Positions 1 to 7,271 are shown, counted from the first letter of the stretch. The stretch is DNA of 18,422 nucleotides from Actinomycetes bacterium (GCA_023426375.1 JAFAAV010000074.1:1-18422); one strand, 5' to 3'. A program made the numbers and translations. The notes: generated by a model from the sequence alone, not told the origin.

Positions 1-128
1 TCGGCACGCGCGTACATGCGTCCGTAGGGAGTTTGTTGGGCCAAGCGTGGTTGCGTCATGGGCATCAGACTACGACCCGGTTCCGACAGGCACACGAATA
101 CCCGCCACGCGCTGAGCTCGGAATGCAC

Positions 129-160
129 AAGGCCCCGATTCCGCCTGGAATCGGGGCCTT
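129..160 (-). terminator. Intrinsic terminator after tRNA-Val(CAC)
   Basis: A perfect 14-bp stem (129-142 with 147-160) closes a GCCT loop. It lies 5 bases past the 3' end of the minus-strand tRNA-Val. The stem ends in AA/TT pairs but there is no long T-run, so it could work from either direction and may also end a gene lying upstream of the window on the plus strand. Confidence 0.8.
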
Positions 161-165
161 CATTG

Positions 166-237
166 TGCGCGATACTGGGATCGAACCAGTGACCTCTTCG
201 GTGTGAACGAAGCGCGCTACCGCTGCGCCAATCGCGC
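166..237 (-). tRNA. tRNA-Val (anticodon CAC)
   Basis: The minus strand folds as a full cloverleaf. The acceptor GCGCGAT pairs with ATCGCGC, the short D arm is GCGC...GCGC, the anticodon arm is CTTCG-TTCACAC-CGAAG with CAC at the decoding position, and the T arm contains GGTTCGATCCC. It reads GUG codons. CCA is not encoded. It differs from the plus-strand tRNA-Val at 763-837 at only four positions, all in the anticodon arm. Confidence 0.95.
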
Positions 238-251
238 TTGCAACGTTGAAA

Positions 252-281
252 ACCATAGAACACTTTTTGGTCACATGCCAA
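252..281 (-). promoter_or_regulatory. Candidate promoter of tRNA-Val(CAC)
   Basis: On the minus strand, TTGGCA (276-281) and TATGGT (252-257) are separated by 18 bases. They end 15 bases upstream of the mature tRNA 5' end, which is the usual distance for a tRNA promoter. The prediction rests on hexamer matches only. Confidence 0.6.
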
Positions 282-350
282 TCGACTGCGGTTCATCCCC
301 GCCTCATCCACATCGATTAACCGGGTGGACCCGCTGACGTCACCGTCGAT

Positions 351-472
351 TTGCTCGATCGAAATTGTGTGGGTAATGTTCTAGCTCGTTGGCACAGCCG
401 AGAACGGCGAAGCGATCAACCCCCACCGGTTGAGAACTTCCCGGAACAGGCACCGACAGACTGTGATAGAGT
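351..472 (+). promoter_or_regulatory. Candidate promoter region of the tRNA-Gly-Cys-Val set
   Basis: Two weak possibilities lie in the 282-524 gap, which holds no gene. TTGCTC (351-356) and TAATGT (374-379) are 17 bases apart but would leave a leader of about 140 bases. A closer -10-like TAGAGT (467-472) has only a poor -35 (GGAACA at 443-448, spacer 18). Both are tentative. Confidence 0.35.
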
Positions 473-524
473 TTCCGCTCGGAAGAACGGCAAACCGGTC
501 ACGGAAAGTCATTCAACCAACAAT

Positions 525-597
525 GCGGACGTAGCTCAGCTGGTAGAGCATCACCTTGCCATGGTGAGGGTCGCGGGTTCGACTCCCGTCGTCCGCT
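525..597 (+). tRNA. tRNA-Gly (anticodon GCC)
   Basis: The cloverleaf has acceptor GCGGACG pairing with CGTCCGC, D loop AGCTGGTA, anticodon arm TCACC-TTGCCAT-GGTGA with GCC, T-arm GGTTCGACTCC, and discriminator T597. It reads GGC/GGU codons. CCA is not encoded. It is the first of three plus-strand tRNAs that probably share a transcript ending at 871. Confidence 0.96.
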
Positions 598-655
598 CGC
601 AGTAATCGACAACCATGTCGAGACCTGAGACCCTGTCCTACAAGGATCTGGTCCC

Positions 656-726
656 GGTGGGGTGGCCGAGTGGTTAGGCAGCGGCCTGCAAAGCCGTCTA
701 CGCGGGTTCGAATCCCGTCTCCACCT
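656..726 (+). tRNA. tRNA-Cys (anticodon GCA)
   Basis: Acceptor GGTGGGG pairs with CTCCACC through one G-T pair. The D arm contains GAGTGGTTAGGC, the anticodon arm is GCGGC-CTGCAAA-GCCGT with GCA, and the T arm contains GGTTCGAATCC. Discriminator is T726 and no CCA is encoded. It lies 58 bases after tRNA-Gly and 36 bases before tRNA-Val. Confidence 0.95.
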
Positions 727-762
727 CGGTGCTAACCACCCTCGCTCGACGAGATTGTTTGA

Positions 763-837
763 GCGCGATTGGCGCAGCGGTAGCGCGCTTCCCTGACACG
801 GAAGAGGTCACTGGTTCGATCCCAGTATCGCGCACCA
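763..837 (+). tRNA. tRNA-Val (anticodon GAC)
   Basis: Acceptor GCGCGAT pairs with ATCGCGC, the anticodon arm is CTTCC-CTGACAC-GGAAG with GAC, and the T arm contains GGTTCGATCCC. Unlike its neighbours it encodes the 3' CCA (835-837). It reads GUC/GUU codons and is the last gene of the plus-strand tRNA set. Confidence 0.96.
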
Positions 838-841
838 AAGA

Positions 842-871
842 AAAACCCCGGTACGAAAGTGCCGGGGTTTT
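842..871 (+). terminator. Intrinsic terminator of the tRNA set
   Basis: A 13-bp stem (842-854 with 859-871, one G-T pair) closes a GAAA tetraloop. The 3' arm ends in TTTT. It starts 5 bases past the tRNA-Val CCA end and clearly ends the three-tRNA transcript. Confidence 0.92.
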
Positions 872-1186
872 CGCATGCCCGGACTCCCCCCACACCGGTC
901 GCACTTGTCCATGATCCCTGGGCTTCCAGCACACCTGAGGTGCCGTCCGAACCGCGTCGGACACCTCATGTGCCGTTACAGCCCTTCCGCGTTGTTGAAA
1001 AGGTTCTTACGGAACACCAGGTGTGTCAGGGGGTTCTAACAACACCCATAACGCGAGGCGAACGGTGCAACGCTGGGAGAGCGAACGGCGTCGGCGGGTG
1101 AGTTTGCAGTGCAAGGTGATGCGACGGCGTCGCCGGCTGGACGCATTCGAAGCCAGAACGGACGCGTGCCAAGCCTGCACGGACAC
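872..1186. other. Gene-free stretch between the tRNAs and ocd
   Basis: I see no credible gene in these 315 bases. Plus-strand open frames here are stop-poor high-GC frames without a ribosome site, one of them running on antisense to the OCD-family gene. The stretch holds an imperfect hairpin at 937-967 and most of a 21-bp tandem repeat from 1140. Confidence 0.6.
937..967. repeat. Imperfect hairpin in intergenic DNA
   Basis: GAGGTG (937-942) pairs with CACCTC (962-967), and TCCGA (946-950) pairs with TCGGA (957-961). The loop has 6 bases and three bases (943-945) bulge on the 5' side. No T-run follows. It could be a backup terminator for the tRNA operon or part of a structured RNA. Confidence 0.45.
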
Positions 1187-1202
1187 GTGTGAGGCCCGGG
1201 CG
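1140..1202. repeat. Three imperfect 21-bp tandem repeats
   Basis: Units at 1140-1160, 1161-1181 and 1182-1202 share GAC at the start, C at 5, T at 7, A at 11, GCC at 13-15, G at 17 and CG at 20-21. The third unit runs into the terminator stem of the OCD-family gene. Confidence 0.6.
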
Positions 1203-1218
1203 AACCCGGGCCTCACAC
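1187..1218 (-). terminator. Terminator of the transporter-OCD operon
   Basis: A perfect 14-bp stem (1187-1200 with 1205-1218) closes a CGAA tetraloop, 23 bases after the stop of the minus-strand OCD-family gene. There is no clear T-run, but stem length and GC content are high. Confidence 0.75.
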
Positions 1219-1241
1219 ATTCCTCGTCAACTGAGCGAGAT

Positions 1242-2210
1242 TTACTCCGGCTCGACCACACCGATCGCCACAGCCAGGTCCTGCCAGCTCATGCCCACGC
1301 ATTTGAACACGCGGGGGCGGTCCATCTCAGGCTTGGTCGCGCCGGTGACGATGTCCACCAGGTCGATCAGCGAGTCCTCGGCCAGGGAACCGTCGTTGAC
1401 GGCTTGAATCACGTCGCCGGCCTCGCGCATCGCGGTGGCGCGATCCTCCACGACCACCTGGGCGCGCCCCATCAGGGTGGAATCCAGCTCGCGGAACTCG
1501 GGTTCGTGAGATCCCATGGCGACCACGCAGGCCGTGTCCGGGACCAGGGCGCCGTCGAAGAGCGGTTCGGCCGCCGACGTCGTGCAGACCACCACGTCCG
1601 CGTCGCTCACCTCGGTCGCCTCACCCGAGCGTGCCGCGAGTCCCAGCGAACGCGCGTGTTCGACGGCGGCGTCGACCTTTTCCGGGGTGCGGCCACACAC
1701 GACCACGTCCTTGAAGGAACGGATCTTGGAGAAAGCCTCGATGTGGGACAGCGACTGCGGGCCGGTGCCGAAGACCACGAGCTTGCTCGCGTCGGGCGCG
1801 GCCAGATAGTCAGCGGCCACTGCGGAAATCGCCGGGGTGCGCAGTGTGGTGAGCACGTTGCCCTCCATGAGGGCCTGAACGGTCAGCGTCTCCGAATCCA
1901 TCAGAACGTACGTGGCCTGAATGCGAGGCAGACCTTGCTCCGGGTTCTTGGGCGACACGGAGGCAACCTTGATTCCCGCCCAGTCACCCAGTACCGAAGG
2001 CATGAGCAACAGGTGACCGGTGCCGGCCGGAATGTTGCTCCGCGCCGGATCGTCCTGCGGGCGGAATCCCGAAGCAAGAGTTGATTCCAGGAGCTTGCGA
2101 GCCCGGTCCACGGACACCGCGTCAAGGATCTGCTGGGAGGTGTACCACGCGGGCGATCCTGCGGCTCCCACAGTGTGCTGGTTCTGGTTCGACGTCGTAT
2201 CGGCGGTCAT
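1242..2210 (-). CDS. Ornithine cyclodeaminase/mu-crystallin family protein
   Basis: This 322-residue protein belongs to the OCD/mu-crystallin family, which are NAD(P)-dependent cytosolic enzymes (ornithine cyclodeaminase, alanine dehydrogenase, ketimine reductase). A Rossmann motif VVFGTGPQSLSH lies at about 145-156. Lys81 (GIKVAS) and Arg124 (TLRT) match the substrate-binding Lys and Arg of the family. Where ornithine cyclodeaminase carries its catalytic Asp, this protein reads MGSHEPEFREL (His235), so true ornithine cyclodeaminase activity is doubtful and a ketimine or imino-acid reductase is equally possible. ATG at 2210 overlaps the transporter stop as ATGA, and GGAGGA lies 8 bases upstream, so translation is probably coupled. 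Its context suggests it acts on whatever the upstream transporter imports. The family is certain; the substrate is unknown. Confidence 0.88.
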   Translation of the reverse strand: MTADTTSNQNQHTVGAAGSPAWYTSQQILDAVSVDRARKLLESTLASGFRPQDDPARSNIPAGTGHLLLMPSVLGDWAGIKVASVSPKNPEQGLPRIQATYVLMDSETLTVQALMEGNVLTTLRTPAISAVAADYLAAPDASKLVVFGTGPQSLSHIEAFSKIRSFKDVVVCGRTPEKVDAAVEHARSLGLAARSGEATEVSDADVVVCTTSAAEPLFDGALVPDTACVVAMGSHEPEFRELDSTLMGRAQVVVEDRATAMREAGDVIQAVNDGSLAEDSLIDLVDIVTGATKPEMDRPRVFKCVGMSWQDLAVAIGVVEPE

Positions 2211-3559
2211 GAAGCGGCTCCTCCTACGGATGCGGGTGCGTCAGAAATCATGGGTTCCTTGGCGGCCTCGCGCTTGGCGATGGCCGGGGCGAAGAGCACG
2301 GCGATCAGCGAGATGGCCGCGGTCAACACGAGGTAGAGCGCGATGGGCACCCAGGCGCCGTCGAACTCGTGGAGCAACCAGGTGGCGATCAGCGGGGCGG
2401 TACCGCCCGCCAGCGCGGCACCGATCTGGTAGCCGAGCGTGACGCCCGTGTAACGGACGCGGGCCGAGAAGATCTCGGAGCACAGTGTGCCGAGCGTGCC
2501 GGTGACGGGAGGCCACACGATGCCCAGACCGATGATCACCGCGGCGAACAGCGCCCAGTTCTGCTGCAGGTCCAGGAGCATGAAGAACGGGAACGCGAAA
2601 ACGGCAATGGCCACGGCCCCCGCGAAGTAGACCTTGAAGCGCCCGACACGGTCCGAGAACGCTCCCATCACGGGAATCAGCAGCGTGGACAGCGCCGCGC
2701 CCAAGCTCACCGCGTTGAGTGCGGAGGACTGGTTGTAGTTCAACGTGCCGGTGGCGTAGGAAACGACGAACGTCGCGAAAATGTAGAACGGTGCGGTCTC
2801 CACGACCTTCACGCCCACCGCAACCAGAACGGCCCGCCAGTGGTACTTGAGAGTTTCAGCCAGGGGCAGCTTGGGAATACTGCCGGACTCCTTGGCGGCC
2901 TTGAAGTGCGGGGTCTCCCCCAATCCACCGCGGATCCATAGGCCCACGGCCACCAACACGATGGAGGCGATGAACGGAATACGCCAGCCCCACGTGGTCA
3001 GGAACTCGGTACCGAAAGCGGCCATCGCGGCAAACGCTGCGGAGGCCAACAACATGCCGATGGTGATGCCCATCTGAGGAACGGAACCGAACAAACCGCG
3101 TTTCTTGGGCGGTGCGTATTCGTAGGCGAGCAGCAGGGCGCCGCCCCACTCACCGCCGATGGCCAGACCCTGGATGATGCGGCACACGATCAACAAGATG
3201 GGCGCGAGAACCCCCACTTGGTCGTACGTGGGCAACAGGCCAATGGCCACGGTGGCCACACCCATCATGGTCAGCGTGGCAACAAGGGTGACCTTACGGC
3301 CCACACGGTCGCCGAAGTGCGAGAAGACGATGCCACCCAACGGGCGGATGAAGAAAGTGAGAGCGAGCGTGAGATACGCGAGCATCTGCGAGATGTAGGG
3401 ATCATCCGTGGGGAAGAACTGCTCGTTGAAAATCAGTGCGGACGCGGTGGCGTACAGGAAGAAGTCGTACCACTCGATGGTGCTGCCTGACAGGGAACCG
3501 GCCATCACGCGGAAATTGGTTTTCCGAGTTTCCGCCGTGCGTTGTTGTGCGTTACTCAT
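2207..3559 (-). CDS. MHS-family MFS transporter (metabolite:H+ symporter)
   Basis: This 450-residue membrane protein shows the marks of the metabolite:H+ symporter branch of the major facilitator superfamily (related to ShiA, ProP and KgtP). TIEWYDFFLY is in TM1 (about 27-36), the loop 2-3 signature GDRVGRK is at 83-89, and a second DRVGR sits in the central half. About 12 hydrophobic segments can be seen, with a hydrophilic stretch near 215-235. ATG at 3559 has GGAGG five bases upstream. The ATGA overlap with the OCD-family gene downstream and the FCD regulator upstream point to a small uptake-and-conversion unit. Amino acids, imino acids, betaines or organic acids are all plausible substrates. 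Nothing in the sequence decides between them. Confidence 0.9.
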   Translation of the reverse strand: MSNAQQRTAETRKTNFRVMAGSLSGSTIEWYDFFLYATASALIFNEQFFPTDDPYISQMLAYLTLALTFFIRPLGGIVFSHFGDRVGRKVTLVATLTMMGVATVAIGLLPTYDQVGVLAPILLIVCRIIQGLAIGGEWGGALLLAYEYAPPKKRGLFGSVPQMGITIGMLLASAAFAAMAAFGTEFLTTWGWRIPFIASIVLVAVGLWIRGGLGETPHFKAAKESGSIPKLPLAETLKYHWRAVLVAVGVKVVETAPFYIFATFVVSYATGTLNYNQSSALNAVSLGAALSTLLIPVMGAFSDRVGRFKVYFAGAVAIAVFAFPFFMLLDLQQNWALFAAVIIGLGIVWPPVTGTLGTLCSEIFSARVRYTGVTLGYQIGAALAGGTAPLIATWLLHEFDGAWVPIALYLVLTAAISLIAVLFAPAIAKREAAKEPMISDAPASVGGAAS

Positions 3560-3594
3560 AGGACCTCCAGATGGGTGACCCGTGACACACTACA

Positions 3595-3603
3595 ATGTTA
3601 CAT
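3595..3603. promoter_or_regulatory. Small palindrome upstream of the MHS transporter
   Basis: ATGTTACAT is a perfect odd-centred palindrome in an AT-rich patch (about 3591-3613), 36 bases before the transporter start. It is the only AT-rich spot between the regulator and the transporter. It may be a site for the neighbouring FCD regulator or part of an internal promoter (minus-strand TAACAT and TAATAT are nearby). Confidence 0.35.
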
Positions 3604-3675
3604 ATTACGTTTCTACTTGAGGCCGCTCCGCGAGCAGCTGCATGACACTCCCCCGCCGCTTGACTGTGAGCCGCT

Positions 3676-4389
3676 TCAGTCCTCTCCGGAGCCCGCCCAG
3701 ACACCGGAAATATGACCCAAATGTCTGGTCATTAGCGCCTCCATGGCCTCCGGGTCGCTCTCTCGAATCGCGTCCACAATCTGAAGGTGTTCCCGGGCCG
3801 TATGTGTCAGCTGACCCGTGGCCACGAGGTCCTTGAGACCCGTCAATCGGGACATGTAGCGCAGAGAACGCACGTGCCGGACCGCAATGTCGTTGCCCGT
3901 GGTTTCCAGCAGTCCCAGGTGCAGTTCCATGTCCAACCGGATGAATTCCACGAGTTCGCCGTACTGGGCCACGTCGATGCTGCGCTGAGCCACGTGGGCC
4001 GTGTGTTCGAGTACTTCCGGGGGCACACCGTCCCGGGCAACCTGCGCCATCAACGGGATTTCGATGAGGGAGCGCAGCTGCAGGATGTTGGCCCGGGTTT
4101 CCGGGGAAATCTCCACCACGCGGTAGCCCTTGTACCGGATCGGTGACACGTGGCCTTCCGTGGCCAGGTCCAACATGGCCTCACGCACCGGAGTCGCAGA
4201 CACCCCGAATTCGGTGGCCAGCACAGGAGCCGTCAGGACCTGACCGGGTTCCAGATCACCGGCGACCAAGGCGTGGCGCAGGCTGTTGGCGACCTGCTCC
4301 CGCAGCGGGATCGAGTGACCCTTCTCCAATCGGAGGGGCCGGTGTGTGCCCTTGTCACCCGGGGTTTGACCGTTCAGAGAGACTGCCAT
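3676..4389 (-). CDS. GntR-family transcriptional regulator, FCD subfamily
   Basis: The 237-residue protein has an N-terminal winged helix-turn-helix at about 27-92, with the GntR core VLATEFGVSATPVREAML at about 56-73. An all-helical FCD ligand domain follows at about 98-228. FCD proteins often bind a metal and a small organic acid through Asp and three His; the matching residues here are Asp153, His157, His201 and His223. It is co-directional with and just upstream of the MHS transporter and OCD-family genes, so it probably represses them until their substrate is present. No clear ribosome site precedes ATG 4389 (AAAACC is directly upstream), so the transcript may be leaderless. The ligand cannot be deduced. 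Confidence 0.9.
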   Translation of the reverse strand: MAVSLNGQTPGDKGTHRPLRLEKGHSIPLREQVANSLRHALVAGDLEPGQVLTAPVLATEFGVSATPVREAMLDLATEGHVSPIRYKGYRVVEISPETRANILQLRSLIEIPLMAQVARDGVPPEVLEHTAHVAQRSIDVAQYGELVEFIRLDMELHLGLLETTGNDIAVRHVRSLRYMSRLTGLKDLVATGQLTHTAREHLQIVDAIRESDPEAMEALMTRHLGHISGVWAGSGED

Positions 4390-4451
4390 GGTTTTATGAT
4401 GCCCGTTTCAGTTGGGTTTTCGAGTGAAGCTGGGTACCGCGCGCGGATTCT

Positions 4452-4461
4452 TAGTCGACTA
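4452..4461. promoter_or_regulatory. Perfect 10-bp palindrome upstream of the FCD regulator
   Basis: TAGTCGACTA lies 62 bases upstream of the regulator start. It has the GT...AC half-site pattern typical of GntR/FCD operators, though with a two-base rather than three-base centre. It is a plausible autoregulatory operator, on pattern only. Confidence 0.4.
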
Positions 4462-4488
4462 TTAAGGAGCCACTCCACTCAAAAGGAA

Positions 4489-4523
4489 CCGCCCCGCTCG
4501 AACGTATGGTCCGAGCGGGGCGG
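4489..4523 (-). terminator. Terminator of nrdHIE
   Basis: A perfect 12-bp GC-rich stem (4489-4500 with 4512-4523) and an 11-base loop sit 46 bases past the nrdE stop. In the minus direction the stem is followed by TTCCTTTTGAG, a broken T-run. It separates nrdE from the FCD regulator and so argues against co-transcription. Confidence 0.82.
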
Positions 4524-4569
4524 CACGTCTGCGCGAGAGGTCAACCGTTGACGATCGACCGGTCACATG

Positions 4570-6756
4570 TCAGAGCATGCAAGAGACGCAGCCTTCGATC
4601 TCGGTGCCTTCCAGCGCAAGCTGACGGATCCGCGAGTAGTACATGGTCTTGATGCCCTTGCGCCACGCGTAGATCTGAGCGCGGTTGATGTCGCGGGTCG
4701 TGGCGGTGTCCTTGAAGAACAGCGTGAGCGACAGGCCCTGGTCCACGTGCTGGGTGGCAGCGGCGTAGGTGTCGATGATCTTCTCGTAACCGACCTCGTA
4801 CGCGTCCTGGAAGTACTCCAGGTTCTCGTTGTTCATGAACGGTGCCGGGTAGTACACGCGACCCAGTTTGCCTTCCTTACGGATCTCGATGCGCGAGGCG
4901 ATCGGGTGGATGGAAGACGTGGAGTTGTTGATGTACGAGATGGAACCGGTGGGCGGCACGGCCTGCAGGTTCTGGTTGTACATACCGTCCGCCATGACCT
5001 TGGCCTTGAGCTCACGCCAGTCGTCCTGGGTGGGCAGGGCGATGCCGGCCTGTTCGAACAGTTCGCGCACACGCGCCGTGGCGGGCTCCCACACCTGGTC
5101 CGTGTACTTGTCGAAGTACTCGCCCGAGGCGTACTTGGAGTTCTCGAAGCCCTGGAAGGACTCACCGCGCTCCTTGGCAATCAGGTTGGACGCACGAATG
5201 GCGTGGTAGGTGACCGCGTAGAAGTAGATGTTGGTGAAGTCGATGCCCTCTTCGGACCCGTAATAGATGTGCTCCTTGGCCAGGTAGCCGTGCAGGTTCA
5301 TCTGCCCCAGGCCGACCGCGTGCGACATGTTGTTACCGCGACGGATGGAGGGGACGGAGTCGATGTTGGACATGTCCGACACAGCCGTCAGTCCGCGGAT
5401 GGCGGTCTCGATGGTCGAACCGAAGTTCTCGGATTCCATGGCCATGGCGATGTTCATGGAACCCAGGTTGCAGGAGATGTCCTTGCCGACCTCGGCGTAG
5501 GTCAGATCCTCGTTGTACACCGAGGGCTCGGAGACCTGGAGGATCTCGGAGCACAGGTTGGACATGATGATCTTGCCCGCGATGGGGTTGGCCTTGTTGA
5601 CCGTGTCCTCGAACATCACGTACGGGTAGCCGGACTCGAACTGCACCTCGGCCAGCGTCTGGAAGAACTCGCGGGCGTTGATCTTCTGCTTGTGGATCCG
5701 GGAATCCGCAACCATCTCGTGGTACTTCTCGGACACGTTCACGTCCGAGAAAGGCACGCCGTAGATGCGCTCTACGTCGTACGGGGAGAACAGGTACATG
5801 TCCTGGTTCTTCTTGGCCAGCTCGAACGTGATGTCCGGGATGACCACGCCCAGGGACAGGGTCTTGATGCGGATCTTCTCGTCAGCGTTCTCACGCTTGG
5901 TGTCCAAGAAGTTGTAGATGTCCGGGTGATGGGCGTGCAGGTACACGGCACCGGCACCTTGACGGGCGCCCAACTGGTTGGCGTAGGAGAAGGAGTCTTC
6001 CAGCAGCTTCATCACGGGGATGACACCCGAGGACTGGTTCTCGATCTTCTTGATGGGCGCGCCGGATTCACGCAGGTTGGTCAGCGCGAACGCCACACCG
6101 CCTCCGCGCTTGGACAGCTGCAGTGCGGAGTTGATGTTACGACCGATGGACTCCATGTTGTCCTCGAAGCGCAACAGGAAGCACGAGACGAGCTCGCCGC
6201 GCTGCTTCTTACCGGCATTGAGGAACGTGGGGGTGGCAGGCTGGAAACGGCCCGTGATGATTTCTTCCACGAGCTGCTCGGCCAGGGTCTCGTCGCCGTC
6301 CGCCAGGTACAGCGACACCATGACCACGCGATCCTCGAAACGCTCCAGGTAACGCTGACCGTCGAAGGTCTTGAGCGTGTAAGAGGTGTAGAACTTGAAC
6401 GCGCCCAGGAAGGTCTGGAAACGGAACTTGTGGGCGTAGGCGATCTTGGAGAGCTTCTTGACGAACTCAAAGCTGTACTTGTCCAGCACCTCGGCCTCGT
6501 AGTACTGGTGGTCCACCAGGTACTTGAGCTTTTCTTCCAGGTCGTGGAAGAACACGGTGTTGTTGTTGACGTGCTGCAAGAAGTACTGGCGCGCGGCCTG
6601 CTGATCCGCTTCGAACTGGATCTGGCCGTTGGCGTCGTACAAGTTCAGCAGAGCATTGAGCTCGTGGTAGCCCAAGCCGCGGTAGCGCTCGGGGCAGGTG
6701 GGATCTTCGTGTCCCGGTTCAACGCTCAGTCCCGGGGCTGCATGGATGCTTGCCAA
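4570..6756 (-). CDS. nrdE: Class Ib ribonucleoside-diphosphate reductase, alpha subunit
   Basis: The 728-residue catalytic subunit of class Ib ribonucleotide reductase makes deoxyribonucleoside diphosphates. It needs NrdF for the radical, NrdI to activate NrdF and NrdH as reductant. Cys192 and Cys429 are the redox pair, and NLCSE (400-404) supplies the active-site Asn, thiyl Cys402 and Glu. Tyr706/Tyr707 fit radical transfer, and the C-terminal CVSC (723-726) is the shuttle pair. No N-terminal ATP-cone is visible, as expected for NrdE. The start is TTG (6756) with AAGGA about 11 bases upstream; no ATG or GTG gives a full-length product. It overlaps nrdI by 31 bases. No nrdF follows: a terminator and an unrelated regulator come next. 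Confidence 0.97.
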   Translation of the reverse strand: MASIHAAPGLSVEPGHEDPTCPERYRGLGYHELNALLNLYDANGQIQFEADQQAARQYFLQHVNNNTVFFHDLEEKLKYLVDHQYYEAEVLDKYSFEFVKKLSKIAYAHKFRFQTFLGAFKFYTSYTLKTFDGQRYLERFEDRVVMVSLYLADGDETLAEQLVEEIITGRFQPATPTFLNAGKKQRGELVSCFLLRFEDNMESIGRNINSALQLSKRGGGVAFALTNLRESGAPIKKIENQSSGVIPVMKLLEDSFSYANQLGARQGAGAVYLHAHHPDIYNFLDTKRENADEKIRIKTLSLGVVIPDITFELAKKNQDMYLFSPYDVERIYGVPFSDVNVSEKYHEMVADSRIHKQKINAREFFQTLAEVQFESGYPYVMFEDTVNKANPIAGKIIMSNLCSEILQVSEPSVYNEDLTYAEVGKDISCNLGSMNIAMAMESENFGSTIETAIRGLTAVSDMSNIDSVPSIRRGNNMSHAVGLGQMNLHGYLAKEHIYYGSEEGIDFTNIYFYAVTYHAIRASNLIAKERGESFQGFENSKYASGEYFDKYTDQVWEPATARVRELFEQAGIALPTQDDWRELKAKVMADGMYNQNLQAVPPTGSISYINNSTSSIHPIASRIEIRKEGKLGRVYYPAPFMNNENLEYFQDAYEVGYEKIIDTYAAATQHVDQGLSLTLFFKDTATTRDINRAQIYAWRKGIKTMYYSRIRQLALEGTEIEGCVSCML

Positions 6757-7220
6757 AACTTGTCCAATCCTTGAGTGACTTTTTCAACGTCTTCGTCGGT
6801 GCCCATGAGTTCGAACTTGTAGAGCAGGGGCACCTGACACTTCACGGCCACTTTTTCCGCCGCTACGCAGAACAGTGATCCGAAATTAGTATTTCCCGCG
6901 CCTATGACACCCATAAGGTGCTGGCGGTTGACGGGCTGGTTGAGGAATTTCACAACCTGAGGGGGTACCGATCCGGCGCCGCCGGGCCTGCCGTAGCTGG
7001 GTACGGCCAACACGAACGGTTCAGTGAGCTCGGGCGCGGGTTCGGAGGTTTTCAACGGCAACCGCAAGGACCTGACCGGGAGCTTCTGGATGAACCGGTC
7101 GGTGTTGCGGGTGACCGAGGAGAAGTACACCACCAGGGGGGAATCCTCCCCCGCGGTGACATCGAGTCGATGGTTCTCGCGTTCTTGAGCCGCGGCCAAC
7201 ACGGTGGCCAAAGTGCTCAT
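6726..7220 (-). CDS. nrdI: Class Ib ribonucleotide reductase flavodoxin NrdI
   Basis: NrdI is a small flavodoxin-like FMN protein that supplies the oxidant for assembling the dimanganese-tyrosyl cofactor of NrdF. Family features are LVVYFSSVTRNTDRF (29-43, FMN phosphate loop), VPSYGRP (73-79), and GVIGAGNTNFGSLFC (104-118) followed by KCQVPLLYKFELMGT. From ATG 7220 the product has 164 residues, 28 of them ahead of the conserved LVVYFSS, and no ribosome site precedes this ATG. GTG 7133 has GGGAGGA about 10 bases upstream and would give a protein starting at VVYFSS, close to the usual family start, so it may be the true start. It lies between nrdH and nrdE and overlaps nrdE. Confidence 0.94.
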   Translation of the reverse strand: MSTLATVLAAAQERENHRLDVTAGEDSPLVVYFSSVTRNTDRFIQKLPVRSLRLPLKTSEPAPELTEPFVLAVPSYGRPGGAGSVPPQVVKFLNQPVNRQHLMGVIGAGNTNFGSLFCVAAEKVAVKCQVPLLYKFELMGTDEDVEKVTQGLDKFWQASMQPRD

Positions 7221-7271
7221 GGCGTGTCACTTCGATTCTGACTGTCGGGCTACGGTGCGGGTGGAAAAATT

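Noticed and set aside
2..115. Possible C-terminal end of a plus-strand gene entering from the left
   Set aside because: One frame is open from 2 to a TGA at 113-115, ahead of a terminator, but 37 codons without any motif cannot support a gene call. Nothing else is recognisable in 1-128.
65..964. Short peptides across tRNA genes, such as frames reading DTGIEPVTSS or ADVAQLVEH
   Set aside because: These are well-known artefacts of translating tRNA genes.
1023..2084. Plus-strand open frame of 353 codons spanning the tandem repeat and the OCD-family gene
   Set aside because: It runs through a terminator stem and antisense to the OCD-family gene, and its product is His/Arg/Gly-rich without domains.
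4390..4566. nrdF between nrdE and the regulator
   Set aside because: Only 180 bases are available and they hold the nrdE terminator and the regulator's upstream region.
4567..6774. Plus-strand open frame of 735 codons opposite nrdE
   Set aside because: It is a stop-free antisense frame of a high-GC, strongly conserved gene. nrdE shows every catalytic motif, while the antisense product is a His/Val/Leu-rich sequence without recognisable domains.
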